64,000 nt of DNA from Clostridia bacterium (GCA_900755895.1 CAAEIG010000138.1:1-64000), one strand, 5' to 3'. Positions 1 to 8,980 are shown, counted from the stretch's first letter. Numbers and translations: made by a program. Notes: a model not told the origin generated them from the sequence alone.

Positions 1-2107
1 CGTCGTTGAGGCCTTCTGTGGTGAGGTCGGGCAAGTCAATGCAAGTGCCCGCATCCAGATACTTGAGGAAGGAATCAATCTTAGGATCATAGCTGACGCC
101 TACCAGGGGCACTCCACTGAGAGAGGAGAAAATCAGTCCGTGAAGCCGCATGGAAACCACGGTATCCATCCTGCTCAGCACACCCATGAGCAATTCCGGT
201 TCAGCCCAGTCATCCAAAATAAGGTAGGGAGCTTTCATCAACCGAGTAACCTTTTCCGCTGCCACGGAGTCGTGGAAAATATTCAGGGAAAGGAACACCG
301 GTTCCAGACCATATTTTTCATAGGCACGGTCAGCGCATGCCGCAAGTACAGAGGCCTTGGCGTCAAAGCCGTACCAGGTCCGCAGCATGAAGCAGAGATA
401 CCGCTTGTCAGACTTCATGCCATGGCGCTTCAAATAGGCATCCACGTCCACGTCGGAGGAGGGTTCCAGCACCAAAGCGGGGTCAGAGCACAGCAGGATC
501 TCCGGCTGGTGGACTCCGAAACTCTCCAGTTCCTGCATAGAATCTTTTTCGCGCAAAGTGATGGTATCCACTGAGCGGTCCAGCACACGCTTTACCAGGC
601 GGATATTCTTTTCACCGTTCACTGGGCCGATGCCGCAGCCGTACATATCCACCTTATTGCCCAAGAGCTTTGCCAACCGCAGAGTGAAGAGATAATACCA
701 GAGACTGCGCCAGCTGGTGGCGTTTTGAATCAGTGTGCCGCCGCCGTTGATATACAGCACGGATTTTTTCATAGCTGCAAACATCTTGGGCAGGTTGAAG
801 GTGTAGATGGAGTTCACTCGGTAACGCTTTTTGATGCTCTGGGTGTTTTTAGCCAGCACTGTAATAGGCATAGTGGGGTCCAACTGCTGCACCGAGTGGA
901 TGATGGATTTCAAAATTGCGTCATCACCGGCGTTTCCATGACCGTAAGCTCCGCAGATGATGGTCCCGTCCCGCTTCTTAGATTTCTGTCGGGCATCCCG
1001 CTTGAGGATGCTCTCATAGATTTCCAACTGATGCTCCACCATCCGATCGATGGAGAATTCCCGGGAGGCCTTTTCATAGATCCGCTCTCCAAAGGTATCC
1101 CGCAGCTGCTTGTCCTCGGTGAGGGTCAGCAGGTGCTGAGCCAGCTCCTGCTCGTTGCCCGGCTCAAAGATCAATCCGTTTACGCCGTTGTCGATGAGTA
1201 CGGGCACACCGCCCACATTGGAGGCGATGGTGGCCCGATGCATCCGAGTGCCCTCCGTCAGGGAGTAGGGGAAGGTTTCTGAGATGGAGGTGAGCAGGTT
1301 GATGTCAATGGCGTTGTAGAAGGAGTTGACATCGTTGAGCCATCCGGCAAAGCAAACTCTGTCGGAAAGACCCAGCTCTTGCGTCATCGCTTCCAGTTTC
1401 TGACGGTCCTCGCCGTCGCCGCCGATGAGCAATTTCAGATGGGAATTCTTTTCGCAGGCAATCTTCATTGCCCGGAGTAAGGTGGGGACATCCTTAACCG
1501 GGGACAGCCGTACTGCAATGCCGGCGATCACATCGTCAGGTTCCCACTTCATGCCCACGCTCTTCAGAAACTCCTCCTTAGGCACCGGGTGGATGGGTGT
1601 TTTAAAGTCTATGCCGTTGTAGATGGTGTAAATCCTGTCCGCCGGGAACCCCCGCTCAATGAGGATGTCCGTCATGGGGTCGGACACACCGATGTAGAAA
1701 TTCACCCGCCGCAGAGCCACCATGTTGGTGGTGCCGTAGGAGAGCCGGGCCACTGGCCGACCCAGGTAGTCCAGCCGGTAATCGCTGTGAACCGTGGTGA
1801 CCACAGGAGCGTCCAGATACCGTTTGATGAGATTTCCCATCAAATTCCCTCGGGCGCCGTGGCAGTGAATGATGTCTATCTTTTGCCCTTGCAGGCGTTT
1901 TTTCAGTTCTCGCAGGCCCACCACCGGGTTTCCGGATTCGATGACCTCAATGGGGATGCCCATTTTTGCCGCATCCTCTGAGAAATCCCCTTTGCGAAAG
2001 CAAAACAGCTGGGCGTCAATGAACTGGTTTAATTCTTTTAGCAAATTTAAAACGTGGGTCTTGGCGCCGCCGGTATCGCCGCCGCCGATGAGATGGATCA
2101 CACGCAT
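1..2107 (-). CDS. Glycosyltransferase family 4 / polysaccharide pyruvyl transferase (CsaB-like) fusion, partial at 3' end
   Basis: The reading frame is open from an ATG at 2107 to the window edge, about 702 codons, with the C-terminus missing. Residues 1 to about 370 look like a GT-B family 4 glycosyltransferase: N-terminal GGGDTGGAKTH, then GGDGEDRQKL and an ISETFPYSLTEG motif. After a short basic linker, from about residue 380 (GAYGHGNAGDDA), the protein becomes a polysaccharide pyruvyl transferase domain with RLHGLIFSS and GVSYDPK near the edge. CsaB enzymes add ketal-pyruvate to secondary cell-wall polymers, which lets SLH-domain proteins bind. The fused glycosyltransferase probably acts on the same polymer (inference). 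No signal peptide is seen, so it should act on the cytoplasmic face. The ribosome binding site is GGAAGTG. Confidence 0.85.
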   Translation of the reverse strand, partial: MRVIHLIGGGDTGGAKTHVLNLLKELNQFIDAQLFCFRKGDFSEDAAKMGIPIEVIESGNPVVGLRELKKRLQGQKIDIIHCHGARGNLMGNLIKRYLDAPVVTTVHSDYRLDYLGRPVARLSYGTTNMVALRRVNFYIGVSDPMTDILIERGFPADRIYTIYNGIDFKTPIHPVPKEEFLKSVGMKWEPDDVIAGIAVRLSPVKDVPTLLRAMKIACEKNSHLKLLIGGDGEDRQKLEAMTQELGLSDRVCFAGWLNDVNSFYNAIDINLLTSISETFPYSLTEGTRMHRATIASNVGGVPVLIDNGVNGLIFEPGNEQELAQHLLTLTEDKQLRDTFGERIYEKASREFSIDRMVEHQLEIYESILKRDARQKSKKRDGTIICGAYGHGNAGDDAILKSIIHSVQQLDPTMPITVLAKNTQSIKKRYRVNSIYTFNLPKMFAAMKKSVLYINGGGTLIQNATSWRSLWYYLFTLRLAKLLGNKVDMYGCGIGPVNGEKNIRLVKRVLDRSVDTITLREKDSMQELESFGVHQPEILLCSDPALVLEPSSDVDVDAYLKRHGMKSDKRYLCFMLRTWYGFDAKASVLAACADRAYEKYGLEPVFLSLNIFHDSVAAEKVTRLMKAPYLILDDWAEPELLMGVLSRMDTVVSMRLHGLIFSSLSGVPLVGVSYDPKIDSFLKYLDAGTCIDLPDLTTEGLND

Positions 2108-2213
2108 GGAGTCACTTCCAAATCCTGTCCCTTAACGGAACGTATTCTAATATATAGGACACTAACAAACAAGTATACCCGATTTTTTCGTTTCAGGCAA
2201 GTGGCGTTCCGGT

Positions 2214-3188
2214 TTAAGACTCCTTGGGCATGGCGTAGAATTCTGGCAGAAACCACACATCTCCGGCAGTGAATTCCTTCCCATCCAGGTACTGTAGCAG
2301 CTCTCCATCTGTCTGAAAATCAAACCGCAGCTTATAGGAGTACAGCGCCTGATAGGGAAACCCGGTGCTTTTGTTCACCGCGTTTTTGCCGTATTTCCCA
2401 TCCCCAGCCAAGGGGTGGCCAATGGAGGCAAAGTGCGCCCGAATTTGGTGGGTGCGGCCGGTGAGCAGTTCCACTTCAACCAAGGAGAATCCTTGCCGCT
2501 CCTCCAAAACCCGGTAGCGGGTGCGAATTGTTTTAGCGCCCTCCTTGGGACGGTTTGAGACATAGACCCGGTTTTGGGCTTCATTTTTCTCCAAGTATCC
2601 CGTGAGAGTGGATTCTTTCTCCTTGAGATGGCCACATACCACACAAAGATAGTATTTGTGCATCTCCCGGTCCTTCACCTTCTGGTTCAACACCCGCAAA
2701 GCCTGGGCATTTTTGGCCGCCATTACAATTCCTCCGGTGTTGCGGTCAATGCGGTTGACCAGTGCCGGAGCAAAGGCGTTTTCCGCTTTGGGATTGTATT
2801 CCCCCTTGTCATAGAGGTAATGCTGCACTCTTGCAATGAGAGAGTCAAAATGGTAGTTTTCATCCGGGTGAACAATGAGGCCCGGTTTTTTGTCCAGCAG
2901 CAGGAGGTTTTCATCCTCGTAGACTATGGAGAGTTTTTTGGGGGCTTTCAGAAAGTCCTCGGGCCGCTCTTCCTTTTGGAGAAATTCATCCTTCAAAAAG
3001 AGAGAGATCACATCACCTTGCTGAAGCTTGGTGGAGATCTCGCATCGTTTGCCGTTTATTTTGATATCTTTTTTGCGAATAGCCTTATACAGCATGGACT
3101 GAGGAAGGTTGGGATAGCTCTTAGTGAGGAACTTATCCACCCGCTGTCCGCTGTCGTTTTTGCCGATGGTCACTTCAAATCTGGGCAT
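2214..3188 (-). CDS. RluA-family rRNA pseudouridine synthase
   Basis: The 324-residue protein has an N-terminal S4 RNA-binding segment (SGQRVDKFLTKSYPNLPQS, about residues 12-75) and a RluA catalytic domain. The catalytic motif reads NRIDRNTGGIVMAAK, with Asp as the nucleophile, and RTHQIRAHFASIGHPLAGD follows. Family members isomerise specific uridines in 23S rRNA; the exact site cannot be read from sequence. AGGAG lies about 7 nt before the ATG. The gene stands between the pyruvyl-transferase fusion and the ThrE-type pair, all on the minus strand, with short gaps that allow cotranscription. Typical RluA has HRLDRDTSG, so the N for H at the first position and G for S are mild variations. Confidence 0.9.
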   Translation of the reverse strand: MPRFEVTIGKNDSGQRVDKFLTKSYPNLPQSMLYKAIRKKDIKINGKRCEISTKLQQGDVISLFLKDEFLQKEERPEDFLKAPKKLSIVYEDENLLLLDKKPGLIVHPDENYHFDSLIARVQHYLYDKGEYNPKAENAFAPALVNRIDRNTGGIVMAAKNAQALRVLNQKVKDREMHKYYLCVVCGHLKEKESTLTGYLEKNEAQNRVYVSNRPKEGAKTIRTRYRVLEERQGFSLVEVELLTGRTHQIRAHFASIGHPLAGDGKYGKNAVNKSTGFPYQALYSYKLRFDFQTDGELLQYLDGKEFTAGDVWFLPEFYAMPKES

Positions 3189-3200
3189 GAGGTGCTCCTT

Positions 3201-3680
3201 TCAGGATCGTTTTCCGGATTTCCCGCCGGACCTGTGAAGGGTGAAGAAAAATGCCGGCAGGGAAAGTACAATGCCGATGCCTAACGCGATGGCCACGGCA
3301 ATTTTGATGGTTTCCATTCCTTTGGCCAGTGCCTGGGCGTTGTCACTCATAAAGACGTTGTAGCCGGTATAATAGATGCCGGCGCCCGGCACCAAGGGGA
3401 AAATTCCACTGATAAGAAACACGGTTACCGGGGTTTTGCGGCAAAAGGCAAAGATCCTAGAGATCCATGCGAGAGCCAGGGTGGCAAAAAACGAGGAAGC
3501 CACCACCCCCATGTCGGCGCTCATACAAATTAAATATACCAACCAGCCCAATCCGCCAGTGATGCCGCAGAATAGCCATTCTCTCCGGGGGGTGTGAAAG
3601 ATGATGGCAAATGTGATGGTGGCCAGGAAAGCCACTCCCGTTTGAAACAGCCAGTTGAATAGTAAAGAGAGGTCAATCAC
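3201..3680 (-). CDS. Threonine/serine exporter family protein, small subunit (ThrE_2 / YjjB-like)
   Basis: This 159-residue membrane protein has about four to five hydrophobic segments. The conserved motif ISGIFPLVPGAGIYYTGYN is typical of the ThrE_2 (YjjB) half of split ThrE exporters. The start ATG overlaps the stop of the upstream partner by 4 nt (ATGA), which supports translational coupling. Together the two genes rebuild one ThrE-type transporter, which in other bacteria exports threonine and serine, or dicarboxylates in the E. coli YjjPB pair. The substrate here is not known. Confidence 0.88.
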   Translation of the reverse strand: MIDLSLLFNWLFQTGVAFLATITFAIIFHTPRREWLFCGITGGLGWLVYLICMSADMGVVASSFFATLALAWISRIFAFCRKTPVTVFLISGIFPLVPGAGIYYTGYNVFMSDNAQALAKGMETIKIAVAIALGIGIVLSLPAFFFTLHRSGGKSGKRS

Positions 3681-4453
3681 AGCAGCCCACCTCCCGTTAT
3701 CATGGAGAGCACCTTAACCACGCCGCCCACGCCGATGGCGATGCAGCCTCCCACCAAGATGGCGTCCAGCATGCGAATTGCCCCACTGAGGTAATCCCCG
3801 TGGAAGAGATCTCGGATGGCGTTTGTCAAAGCCATGCCAGGCACAAGACGAATGATGGCTCCAATGATAACCTTGTCCAGGTTGTGACCTACCCCCAAGC
3901 TTAACAGAACTGCTCCGCACACTGCCATAAGAGCACTGGCGGACAGATTGGTTAAAAACTTGGACATCTTGTGTTTCTCCACCCAATAAAGGTAGGGTTC
4001 CAACAGAAGACCGCAGAAAAAGGCGCAAAGGGCGTCAAAACCGTCACCGCCAAAGAGAAAGCTGAAACAGGCGCTGCCCACTGCGCAGCAGAGAATCGAC
4101 AACGGAAGGGGGGAGTAGGGAATCTCCCGAATTCCTTTCAAAATTTGAAAGGCTTCTTCCACGGTGTGCTCTCCGTGAGCAATTTCTCTGGAAAGCTGGT
4201 TGACCGCGCAGATTCTACCCATGTGAGTGGTGGTGCTGATGATATGCCGCAGTTCCACAGAACGTTCTTTGCCCTGCTCGGTTCCCACGGCAAAGATACC
4301 GTTGGTAAGCACATACACGTTAAACTTTTCAGCATGGTAGGATTGGGCTACCCGTTCCATGGTTTCTTGAACCCGGGAAATCTCTGCACCGTTGCGCAGC
4401 AGGATTTCCCCCATTTGAAAGGATAGCTCTAAAATGCTGTGTTCCTCGTCCAT
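3677..4453 (-). CDS. Threonine/serine exporter family protein, large subunit (ThrE_1 / YjjP-like)
   Basis: The protein begins with a soluble segment containing ELSFQMGEILLRNGAEISRVQETM, shown here only as part of the ThrE_1 domain signature, followed by about five membrane segments; GAIIRLVPGMALTNAIRD is the family's conserved C-terminal motif. I prefer the ATG at 4453 because family members start close to this motif and AGGAG lies 12 nt upstream. A longer frame opens with TTG at 4519 preceded by GAGG and would add 22 residues. The gene is upstream of, and overlaps by 4 nt with, its small-subunit partner. The gap to the divergent gene at 4680 must hold its promoter, which I could not assign. 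Confidence 0.85.
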   Translation of the reverse strand: MDEEHSILELSFQMGEILLRNGAEISRVQETMERVAQSYHAEKFNVYVLTNGIFAVGTEQGKERSVELRHIISTTTHMGRICAVNQLSREIAHGEHTVEEAFQILKGIREIPYSPLPLSILCCAVGSACFSFLFGGDGFDALCAFFCGLLLEPYLYWVEKHKMSKFLTNLSASALMAVCGAVLLSLGVGHNLDKVIIGAIIRLVPGMALTNAIRDLFHGDYLSGAIRMLDAILVGGCIAIGVGGVVKVLSMITGGGLL

Positions 4454-4635
4454 AAGAATGACCATCTCCTGAAAAACACTGTCTTTGCTTATGGTAAACG
4501 AAGGAAACGCATCTGTCAACTGTCCTCTAGAGAAAAACAGACAAAACTTTTTTTAGCTTTCTGTAGTTGTGGTAAGGACAAGAAATATGTTAAAAAAAGT
4601 CGCTTTTTGTAATAAAATGTAAAAATATGGGAAAA

Positions 4636-4646
4636 TATGGTATAAT
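4636..4646 (+). promoter_or_regulatory. Extended -10 promoter for the cadherin-like repeat gene
   Basis: TATAAT at 4641-4646 is preceded directly by TGG, which makes a TGn extended -10. The -35 region 17 nt upstream (TGTAAA) is poor, as is common for extended -10 promoters. The start codon follows 34 nt downstream with GGGAGG at 4669-4674. Confidence 0.65.
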
Positions 4647-4679
4647 TAAAAAAACCTAAGTGTAATAAGGGAGGACGCC

Positions 4680-6626
4680 ATGAAAGTGTGTCAGCGCATA
4701 ATGTGCCTATGCTTTTGGACGGTTCTTGCATGTCTGTGGGGAGTGGCGGTTTGCGGTGCAGGATTCTCTCCAACGCTCAGCGTGTCCGAGGAATTACCCG
4801 GCAATGTGGTGGAGGTATCCTTTCTCTACGACGGCAGTTTGGAAGAGCTGGCTGCCTTTCGCACTCAGGTGGACTATGATCCCGATGCCTTTGAATATCT
4901 GCGTCCCACGTATGGAGAAAGTTTGCGGGAAGGTACGGTGACCACTCGGGCTGTGGAGGGACAAGTTGCCAGTGTCTATACAGCTCCAATAGATGGTCCC
5001 CATCCTGCGGCGGAGGCGACCGTCACCTATCGTTTTCGTGTGCGGGAAGATGCCTCGCCCGGATCCTATACGTTTTTCGCGTCTGTTTTTGACTTGTCCA
5101 GCGGGGAGCCTTCAAAGATTGACGGAGATGTGGATGTGTCACTTACCTTTCGGGTTCTGACTCCTCCTAGCGATGATGCCAGATTGCTGTCGTTAGTGCC
5201 GGACAATGGGACCTTAAGTCCTGCCTTTTCACCGGATGTGCTGGACTATTCCATGACGGTTCCATACGAAGTGGATTCGGTGACCTTTACTGCGGAACCG
5301 GTTCCTGGGGCAACCTGTCGGGTCAATCGGAAGACCCTGGGAGCGGGCGGCAGTGACACGTTGTTTCAGATCACTGTGACTGCGGAAGATGGCAGTACAA
5401 AGAAAATATATTCTGTCACGGTTCACAGGGAGGAAGAGGAGCCAAAGAGCAACGATGCTCGGCTGTTGTCCTTAACCCCTGAGACCGGGACCCTTTCTCC
5501 GGCCTTTGATCCGGACCGGCTCACTTATACAGTCACAGTGCCCTATGAAGTCACTACCATGACCTTTGATGCCCAGCCGGCTGCTGGGGCCACTTATCGC
5601 GTGAACCGGAAGAACCTGGGCAGTGGGGGCAGTGATACGCTGTTCACCATAACCGTCACAGCGGAGGATGGGGAGACGCGCCATGTTTACCAAGTTACAG
5701 TGCATCGAGAAGAAAAGGAGGAGGACCAGCTGAGCGCTGATGCCTGGCTGCTCTCCTTAAAACCTGCCACAGGAACTCTCAGCCCGTCATTTGATCCAGA
5801 GGTTCTGGACTACACGCTGACGGTGCCCTATGAGGTCACCACCATGACCTTTGAAGCGCAGCCGGTGGAGGGAGCTTCCTACCGGGTCAATCGCAAGAAC
5901 CTGGGCAGCGGAGGCAGCGATACCCTGTTTACCATCACGGTGACCGCAGAGGACGGGGACCATAAGACCGTCTATCAAGTGACCGTGCACCGCAGTGAAA
6001 AAGAGGAAACACAGCTTAGCACAGATGCCCGGTTGTTGTCACTGGTGCCGGCCACCGGGACACTCAATCCTGCTTTTGATCCGGAAGTTCTCAGTTATAC
6101 GCTAACCGTACCCTATGAGGTCACCACGATGACTTTCGAAGCGCAACCTGTGGAAGGCGCTTCATATCGAGTCAACCGCAAGAATCTTGGAAGTGGAGGC
6201 AGTGACACACTTTTTACCATCACCGTGACAGCGGAAGACGGGGAGACCAAAACAGTGTACCAAGTTACGGTTCATCGTGAGGAAAAGGTATCCGGTTCAG
6301 CTGGTACCACCACGGATTCCGATTCTTCGGGTACCAGTAGTTCTTCAGAGTCTTCCGGTTCCGATGAAGGAGTTCCGGGTGAAGAGTCCTCAAGTTCTCA
6401 CGATTCCACGGAGGAGGTCCTGGAGGTAGAGCAAAATTCCGAGACTTCTGGAAAAAGCGGCATTGTGGTGCAAAACGGCAGTCCGCTGGCTCTGCCTGGG
6501 ATGTTGGTCATGGTGCTCTTTGTGCTGTTCTGTTTTCTGTCCGGTCCCCTGTCAAAGTGGATGTCCCGATGTTTTTTCAAAGAGGATCCAAAGGATTTGG
6601 AGCATGAAGAAAAGCCAAAAGAATAG
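4680..6626 (+). CDS. Secreted membrane-anchored protein with cohesin-like N-domain and four cadherin-like beta-sandwich repeats
   Basis: The 648-residue protein has an N-terminal signal peptide (hydrophobic residues about 8-26). A cohesin-like beta domain follows (about 30-160; PGNVVEVSFLYDG, AFRTQVDYDPDAFEYL). Four repeats start near residues 166, 259, 354 and 449, each opening with DARLLSL or a close variant and carrying YRVNRKNLGSGGSDTLF and ITVTAEDG. This is the pattern of the cadherin-like beta-sandwich family. Next come a Ser/Glu-rich linker (about 540-595), one membrane helix (about 605-625) and a short charged cytoplasmic tail. The layout suggests a rod-like surface adhesin or ligand-binding protein held in the membrane. 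Repeats 3 and 4 are almost identical in protein but differ at many third codon positions. The function is unknown. Confidence 0.85.
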   Translation: MKVCQRIMCLCFWTVLACLWGVAVCGAGFSPTLSVSEELPGNVVEVSFLYDGSLEELAAFRTQVDYDPDAFEYLRPTYGESLREGTVTTRAVEGQVASVYTAPIDGPHPAAEATVTYRFRVREDASPGSYTFFASVFDLSSGEPSKIDGDVDVSLTFRVLTPPSDDARLLSLVPDNGTLSPAFSPDVLDYSMTVPYEVDSVTFTAEPVPGATCRVNRKTLGAGGSDTLFQITVTAEDGSTKKIYSVTVHREEEEPKSNDARLLSLTPETGTLSPAFDPDRLTYTVTVPYEVTTMTFDAQPAAGATYRVNRKNLGSGGSDTLFTITVTAEDGETRHVYQVTVHREEKEEDQLSADAWLLSLKPATGTLSPSFDPEVLDYTLTVPYEVTTMTFEAQPVEGASYRVNRKNLGSGGSDTLFTITVTAEDGDHKTVYQVTVHRSEKEETQLSTDARLLSLVPATGTLNPAFDPEVLSYTLTVPYEVTTMTFEAQPVEGASYRVNRKNLGSGGSDTLFTITVTAEDGETKTVYQVTVHREEKVSGSAGTTTDSDSSGTSSSSESSGSDEGVPGEESSSSHDSTEEVLEVEQNSETSGKSGIVVQNGSPLALPGMLVMVLFVLFCFLSGPLSKWMSRCFFKEDPKDLEHEEKPKE

Positions 6627-6632
6627 AACATA

Positions 6633-6673
6633 AAAAAGCGGCCTTTCCCCAGCAACAGGGAAGGCCGTTTTTT
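6633..6673. terminator. Bidirectional intrinsic terminator between convergent genes
   Basis: The stem CGGCCTTTCCC (6639-6649) pairs with GGGAAGGCCG (6658-6667). A T6 run follows on the plus strand and an A6 run precedes it, so it can stop both the repeat-protein gene and the helicase-loader pair. Confidence 0.85.
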
Positions 6674-6680
6674 CGTGATC

Positions 6681-7670
6681 TCAAGATCCAGCGGTTTTAC
6701 GCCGGCGTTTTTGTAGCCGTACATCGTTCCCAAGAAATTGCACCTTGCTGTAGTATCCAGCAATGCGGGAGGTGAATCTGGGGGTGTAGCGCTTTTCCAG
6801 ATCTTTCATGGTCAAATTGGTGCTGATGAGAGTTGGCTTGTTCTTCATCATCCGGGAGTTGATGATGTCATAAAAAGCGGACTTCACGTAGTTGGAGGAG
6901 GCCTCGGTTCCCAGATCGTCCAGAATCAGCAGGTCGCAGTCGGTCAGCTGAGATTGGACATCAGCGTCTTCGGCCATATCCTGCTCTCGGAGAAACCGTT
7001 CCCGTTCCAGGGCGACAGCAAAGCTCTGAGCGGAGCCGTACACCACACCAAAGCCTTTTTCAATGGCCTTTCCCGCAATGGCCAGGGAAAGATGGGTCTT
7101 TCCCAGACCAGTGCCGCCCCAAAACAGAAAACTGGGGGAGTCCGCCCGGAAATTGTCCGCATAGCGCTTGCAAGCAGCCAGAACCTTCTCCATTTGGCGG
7201 TAGGCTTTTTCATCCTCTCGGTAATACTCCAAGGAGAACTCCTCAAAGGTGGAGTTTTCCAGGGGGGCGTCCATGCTCAACCGTTGGAAGGCCATTTGAC
7301 GCTGGAGATTTTTCAGGCATTGACACATGCGCCCATCCACAAAGCCAGTGTCCTTGCAGCGGCTGCACTGATATTGAGGGGTTACATCGGACTGTGTCAC
7401 ATGATGCTCTGCCAACAGCTTATCGTATTCCTCTTTCAAAGCCATGCCTTGCTCCTTCATTTGTGTCAGCTGTTCCCGTACATTTCCACCTGAAAGAACG
7501 GCAATGGCAGCGTTGGCGCCGTTTCTGCCCATTTCCCGGCGGATTTCCCGAGCACGAGGGCATTTCTCAAAAAAGCGCTCCAAATTGTCCTGGGCGGTCT
7601 CTTCTGCCTGACGGCGGCGGATTTCCAGCTCTTGGCAGGCAGCCTGATAGATTTTTGCTCCGTATCCCAT
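6681..7670 (-). CDS. DnaC/DnaI-like ATP-binding helicase loader
   Basis: The 329-residue AAA+ protein has Walker A (WGGTGLGKTHLSLA, about residue 185), Walker B (LLILDDLGTE) and a sensor region ISTNLTMKDLEKRY. The N-terminal half carries a zinc-binding cluster (CSRCKDTGFVDGRMCQC, about residues 101-118). This matches the DnaI/DnaC family that loads the replicative helicase and is shared with IstB transposition ATPases. No transposase lies nearby and the gene starts 3 nt after a DnaD-like gene, which argues for a replication-restart role. Its Shine-Dalgarno lies at the end of the upstream gene, so the two are probably translated together. Confidence 0.88.
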   Translation of the reverse strand: MGYGAKIYQAACQELEIRRRQAEETAQDNLERFFEKCPRAREIRREMGRNGANAAIAVLSGGNVREQLTQMKEQGMALKEEYDKLLAEHHVTQSDVTPQYQCSRCKDTGFVDGRMCQCLKNLQRQMAFQRLSMDAPLENSTFEEFSLEYYREDEKAYRQMEKVLAACKRYADNFRADSPSFLFWGGTGLGKTHLSLAIAGKAIEKGFGVVYGSAQSFAVALERERFLREQDMAEDADVQSQLTDCDLLILDDLGTEASSNYVKSAFYDIINSRMMKNKPTLISTNLTMKDLEKRYTPRFTSRIAGYYSKVQFLGNDVRLQKRRRKTAGS

Positions 7671-7673
7671 GTG

Positions 7674-8699
7674 TTACAGCTCCTCCGGCAAATCGAAATG
7701 ACTCATTTCCTCCAGCTCGCTGGTGTTGTAGCTCTTGGTGCGACCTTGTTCCTCTCTCCAGCCGGCCTCTTTCTGTTCCAGATCCTGGAGGTTTTGGACA
7801 CCCTTTTTATGCCAGTCCTCCAGCACTTTGTCTATGTAATTCATGTTGAATCGGGAGGTGCGGTCCACACAGCGTTCATAGGCGGCGGTGAGCATCTCTT
7901 TGGTAAATTTCCATTGATATACCCAGCGGTAGGCGGCTTCGTCCTCTTTCTTGGAGGGCGCCCGGCGGGGCAGTCCTGTGGCAGCTTGGACTTTGTCCCA
8001 GGCAAGGCGGTGCTGGTCCAGCTGCTGGAGTTTTTCCTCCGCCGCCTGCAAAGAGGTGATCCCACTTTCTGCCCAATCCCGTGCTACGGTATCGATGTAA
8101 GCGGGCGTGGTCTTGTTGGCGTTTTTGGCATAGTGGACAATCATGACGGCAACCTCTACCGGCAGGCCGTAGTCGTCGCACATGGCCACCAGTGTGGCGG
8201 TCATGGAGGGGGAAAGCGTCTTTCCGAAGGTCATTTCCGCCTCTTGCATCAGGTATTTGATTTCTTCAGATTCCGCCATGCGGGTCAGCACATGCTGTGT
8301 ATCCGGCTTTACCGCACGCTTCTTTTGGGGAAGGGTGTTTGCCTGGGATGTAGCCGCAGGCTCAGCAGCAGGAGCTGGAGCAGTGACCGGAGCAGAGGCT
8401 GAAACCGTTGCGGTTGCAGGCTGGATCGGTTCTGCCTGTGGGGCGGGAGAGAGTTCCCCGGCCCGGCAGGACAACAGTCCTTCCTGGACCCAATAGTCCA
8501 GGGCGTCCAATATCGTATCGGAGTCCGTCCCCAAATGCTCTGCCAAGGCCTGTGGGGTGACAGCTTCCCCTGGATGACGGAGCATCCACAACAGCACCTG
8601 AAGCTGTTCTTTGCCCGCGAGTTTCAAATAACGGTCCACTAAAGCCGTAGGGACCGCGAAGACGCTGTTCCACAGACCGATCTGTAAGGTGTAATCCAT
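7674..8699 (-). CDS. DnaD-domain replication initiation protein
   Basis: I chose the ATG at 8699 (MDYTLQIGLW), preceded by GGAATGGGAAG; the frame is open further but that extension lies over the promoter. Residues about 1-85 form a winged-helix-like region (EAVTPQALAEHLGTDSDTIL). A low-complexity Ala/Pro linker follows, then two DnaD/DnaB_2-like modules, one with YGLPVEVAVMIVHYA and one ending FNMNYIDKVLEDWHKKGV. DnaD and DnaB proteins act with the DnaI-type loader to place the helicase at oriC or restart sites. The adjacent loader gene 3 nt downstream supports that role. Confidence 0.87.
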   Translation of the reverse strand: MDYTLQIGLWNSVFAVPTALVDRYLKLAGKEQLQVLLWMLRHPGEAVTPQALAEHLGTDSDTILDALDYWVQEGLLSCRAGELSPAPQAEPIQPATATVSASAPVTAPAPAAEPAATSQANTLPQKKRAVKPDTQHVLTRMAESEEIKYLMQEAEMTFGKTLSPSMTATLVAMCDDYGLPVEVAVMIVHYAKNANKTTPAYIDTVARDWAESGITSLQAAEEKLQQLDQHRLAWDKVQAATGLPRRAPSKKEDEAAYRWVYQWKFTKEMLTAAYERCVDRTSRFNMNYIDKVLEDWHKKGVQNLQDLEQKEAGWREEQGRTKSYNTSELEEMSHFDLPEEL

Positions 8700-8749
8700 A
8701 GCTTCCCATTCCTTCCGATGCCGGTGATCCGGCACAAGTCTGAAAATAT

Positions 8750-8777
8750 AGTATACCACAGAATGAGTCAGGAACAA
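8750..8777 (-). promoter_or_regulatory. Promoter of the DnaD/DnaI-like pair
   Basis: On the minus strand TTGTTC (8777-8772) and TATACT (8755-8750) are separated by 16 nt. The transcript would begin near 8743 and contain a small GCCGG-ATCA-CCGGC hairpin before the ribosome binding site. Confidence 0.6.
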
Positions 8778-8826
8778 AGGGTTTCTTCTTGGGAAGACGT
8801 CCTTAGGCGAAAAGAGGAAAATCATC

Positions 8827-8855
8827 TTGACTACCCTTTGGTTTTCCTGTATAAT
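8827..8855 (+). promoter_or_regulatory. tRNA-Thr promoter
   Basis: TTGACT (8827-8832) and TATAAT (8850-8855) are spaced by exactly 17 nt. The tRNA starts 50 nt after the -10 box. Confidence 0.85.
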
Positions 8856-8905
8856 AACTAAGCGCTCTGAAAGAGAGCGAGATTCTTTATTGCAACAATC
8901 TAAAT

Positions 8906-8980
8906 GCTACTGTGGCTCAATGGCAGAGCAGCTCACTCGTAATGAGCAGGTTGTCAGTTCGATTCTGACCAGTAGCTCCA
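8906..8980 (+). tRNA. tRNA-Thr (anticodon CGT)
   Basis: The cloverleaf folds fully. The acceptor GCTACTG pairs with CAGTAGC, the D stem GCTC with GAGC, the anticodon stem GCTCA with TGAGC around loop CTCGTAA, and the T stem GTCAG with CTGAC around TTCGATT. The anticodon CGT at positions 34-36 reads ACG (Thr). The CCA end is encoded at 8978-8980. Confidence 0.93.

Noticed and set aside
6681..7670. IstB-type transposition ATPase
   Set aside because: No IstA or inverted repeats nearby, and the gene is coupled to a DnaD-like replication gene.
8906..8980. tRNA genes as integration sites for a mobile element
   Set aside because: Neither tRNA has a repeated 3' end, integrase or phage genes in its vicinity.
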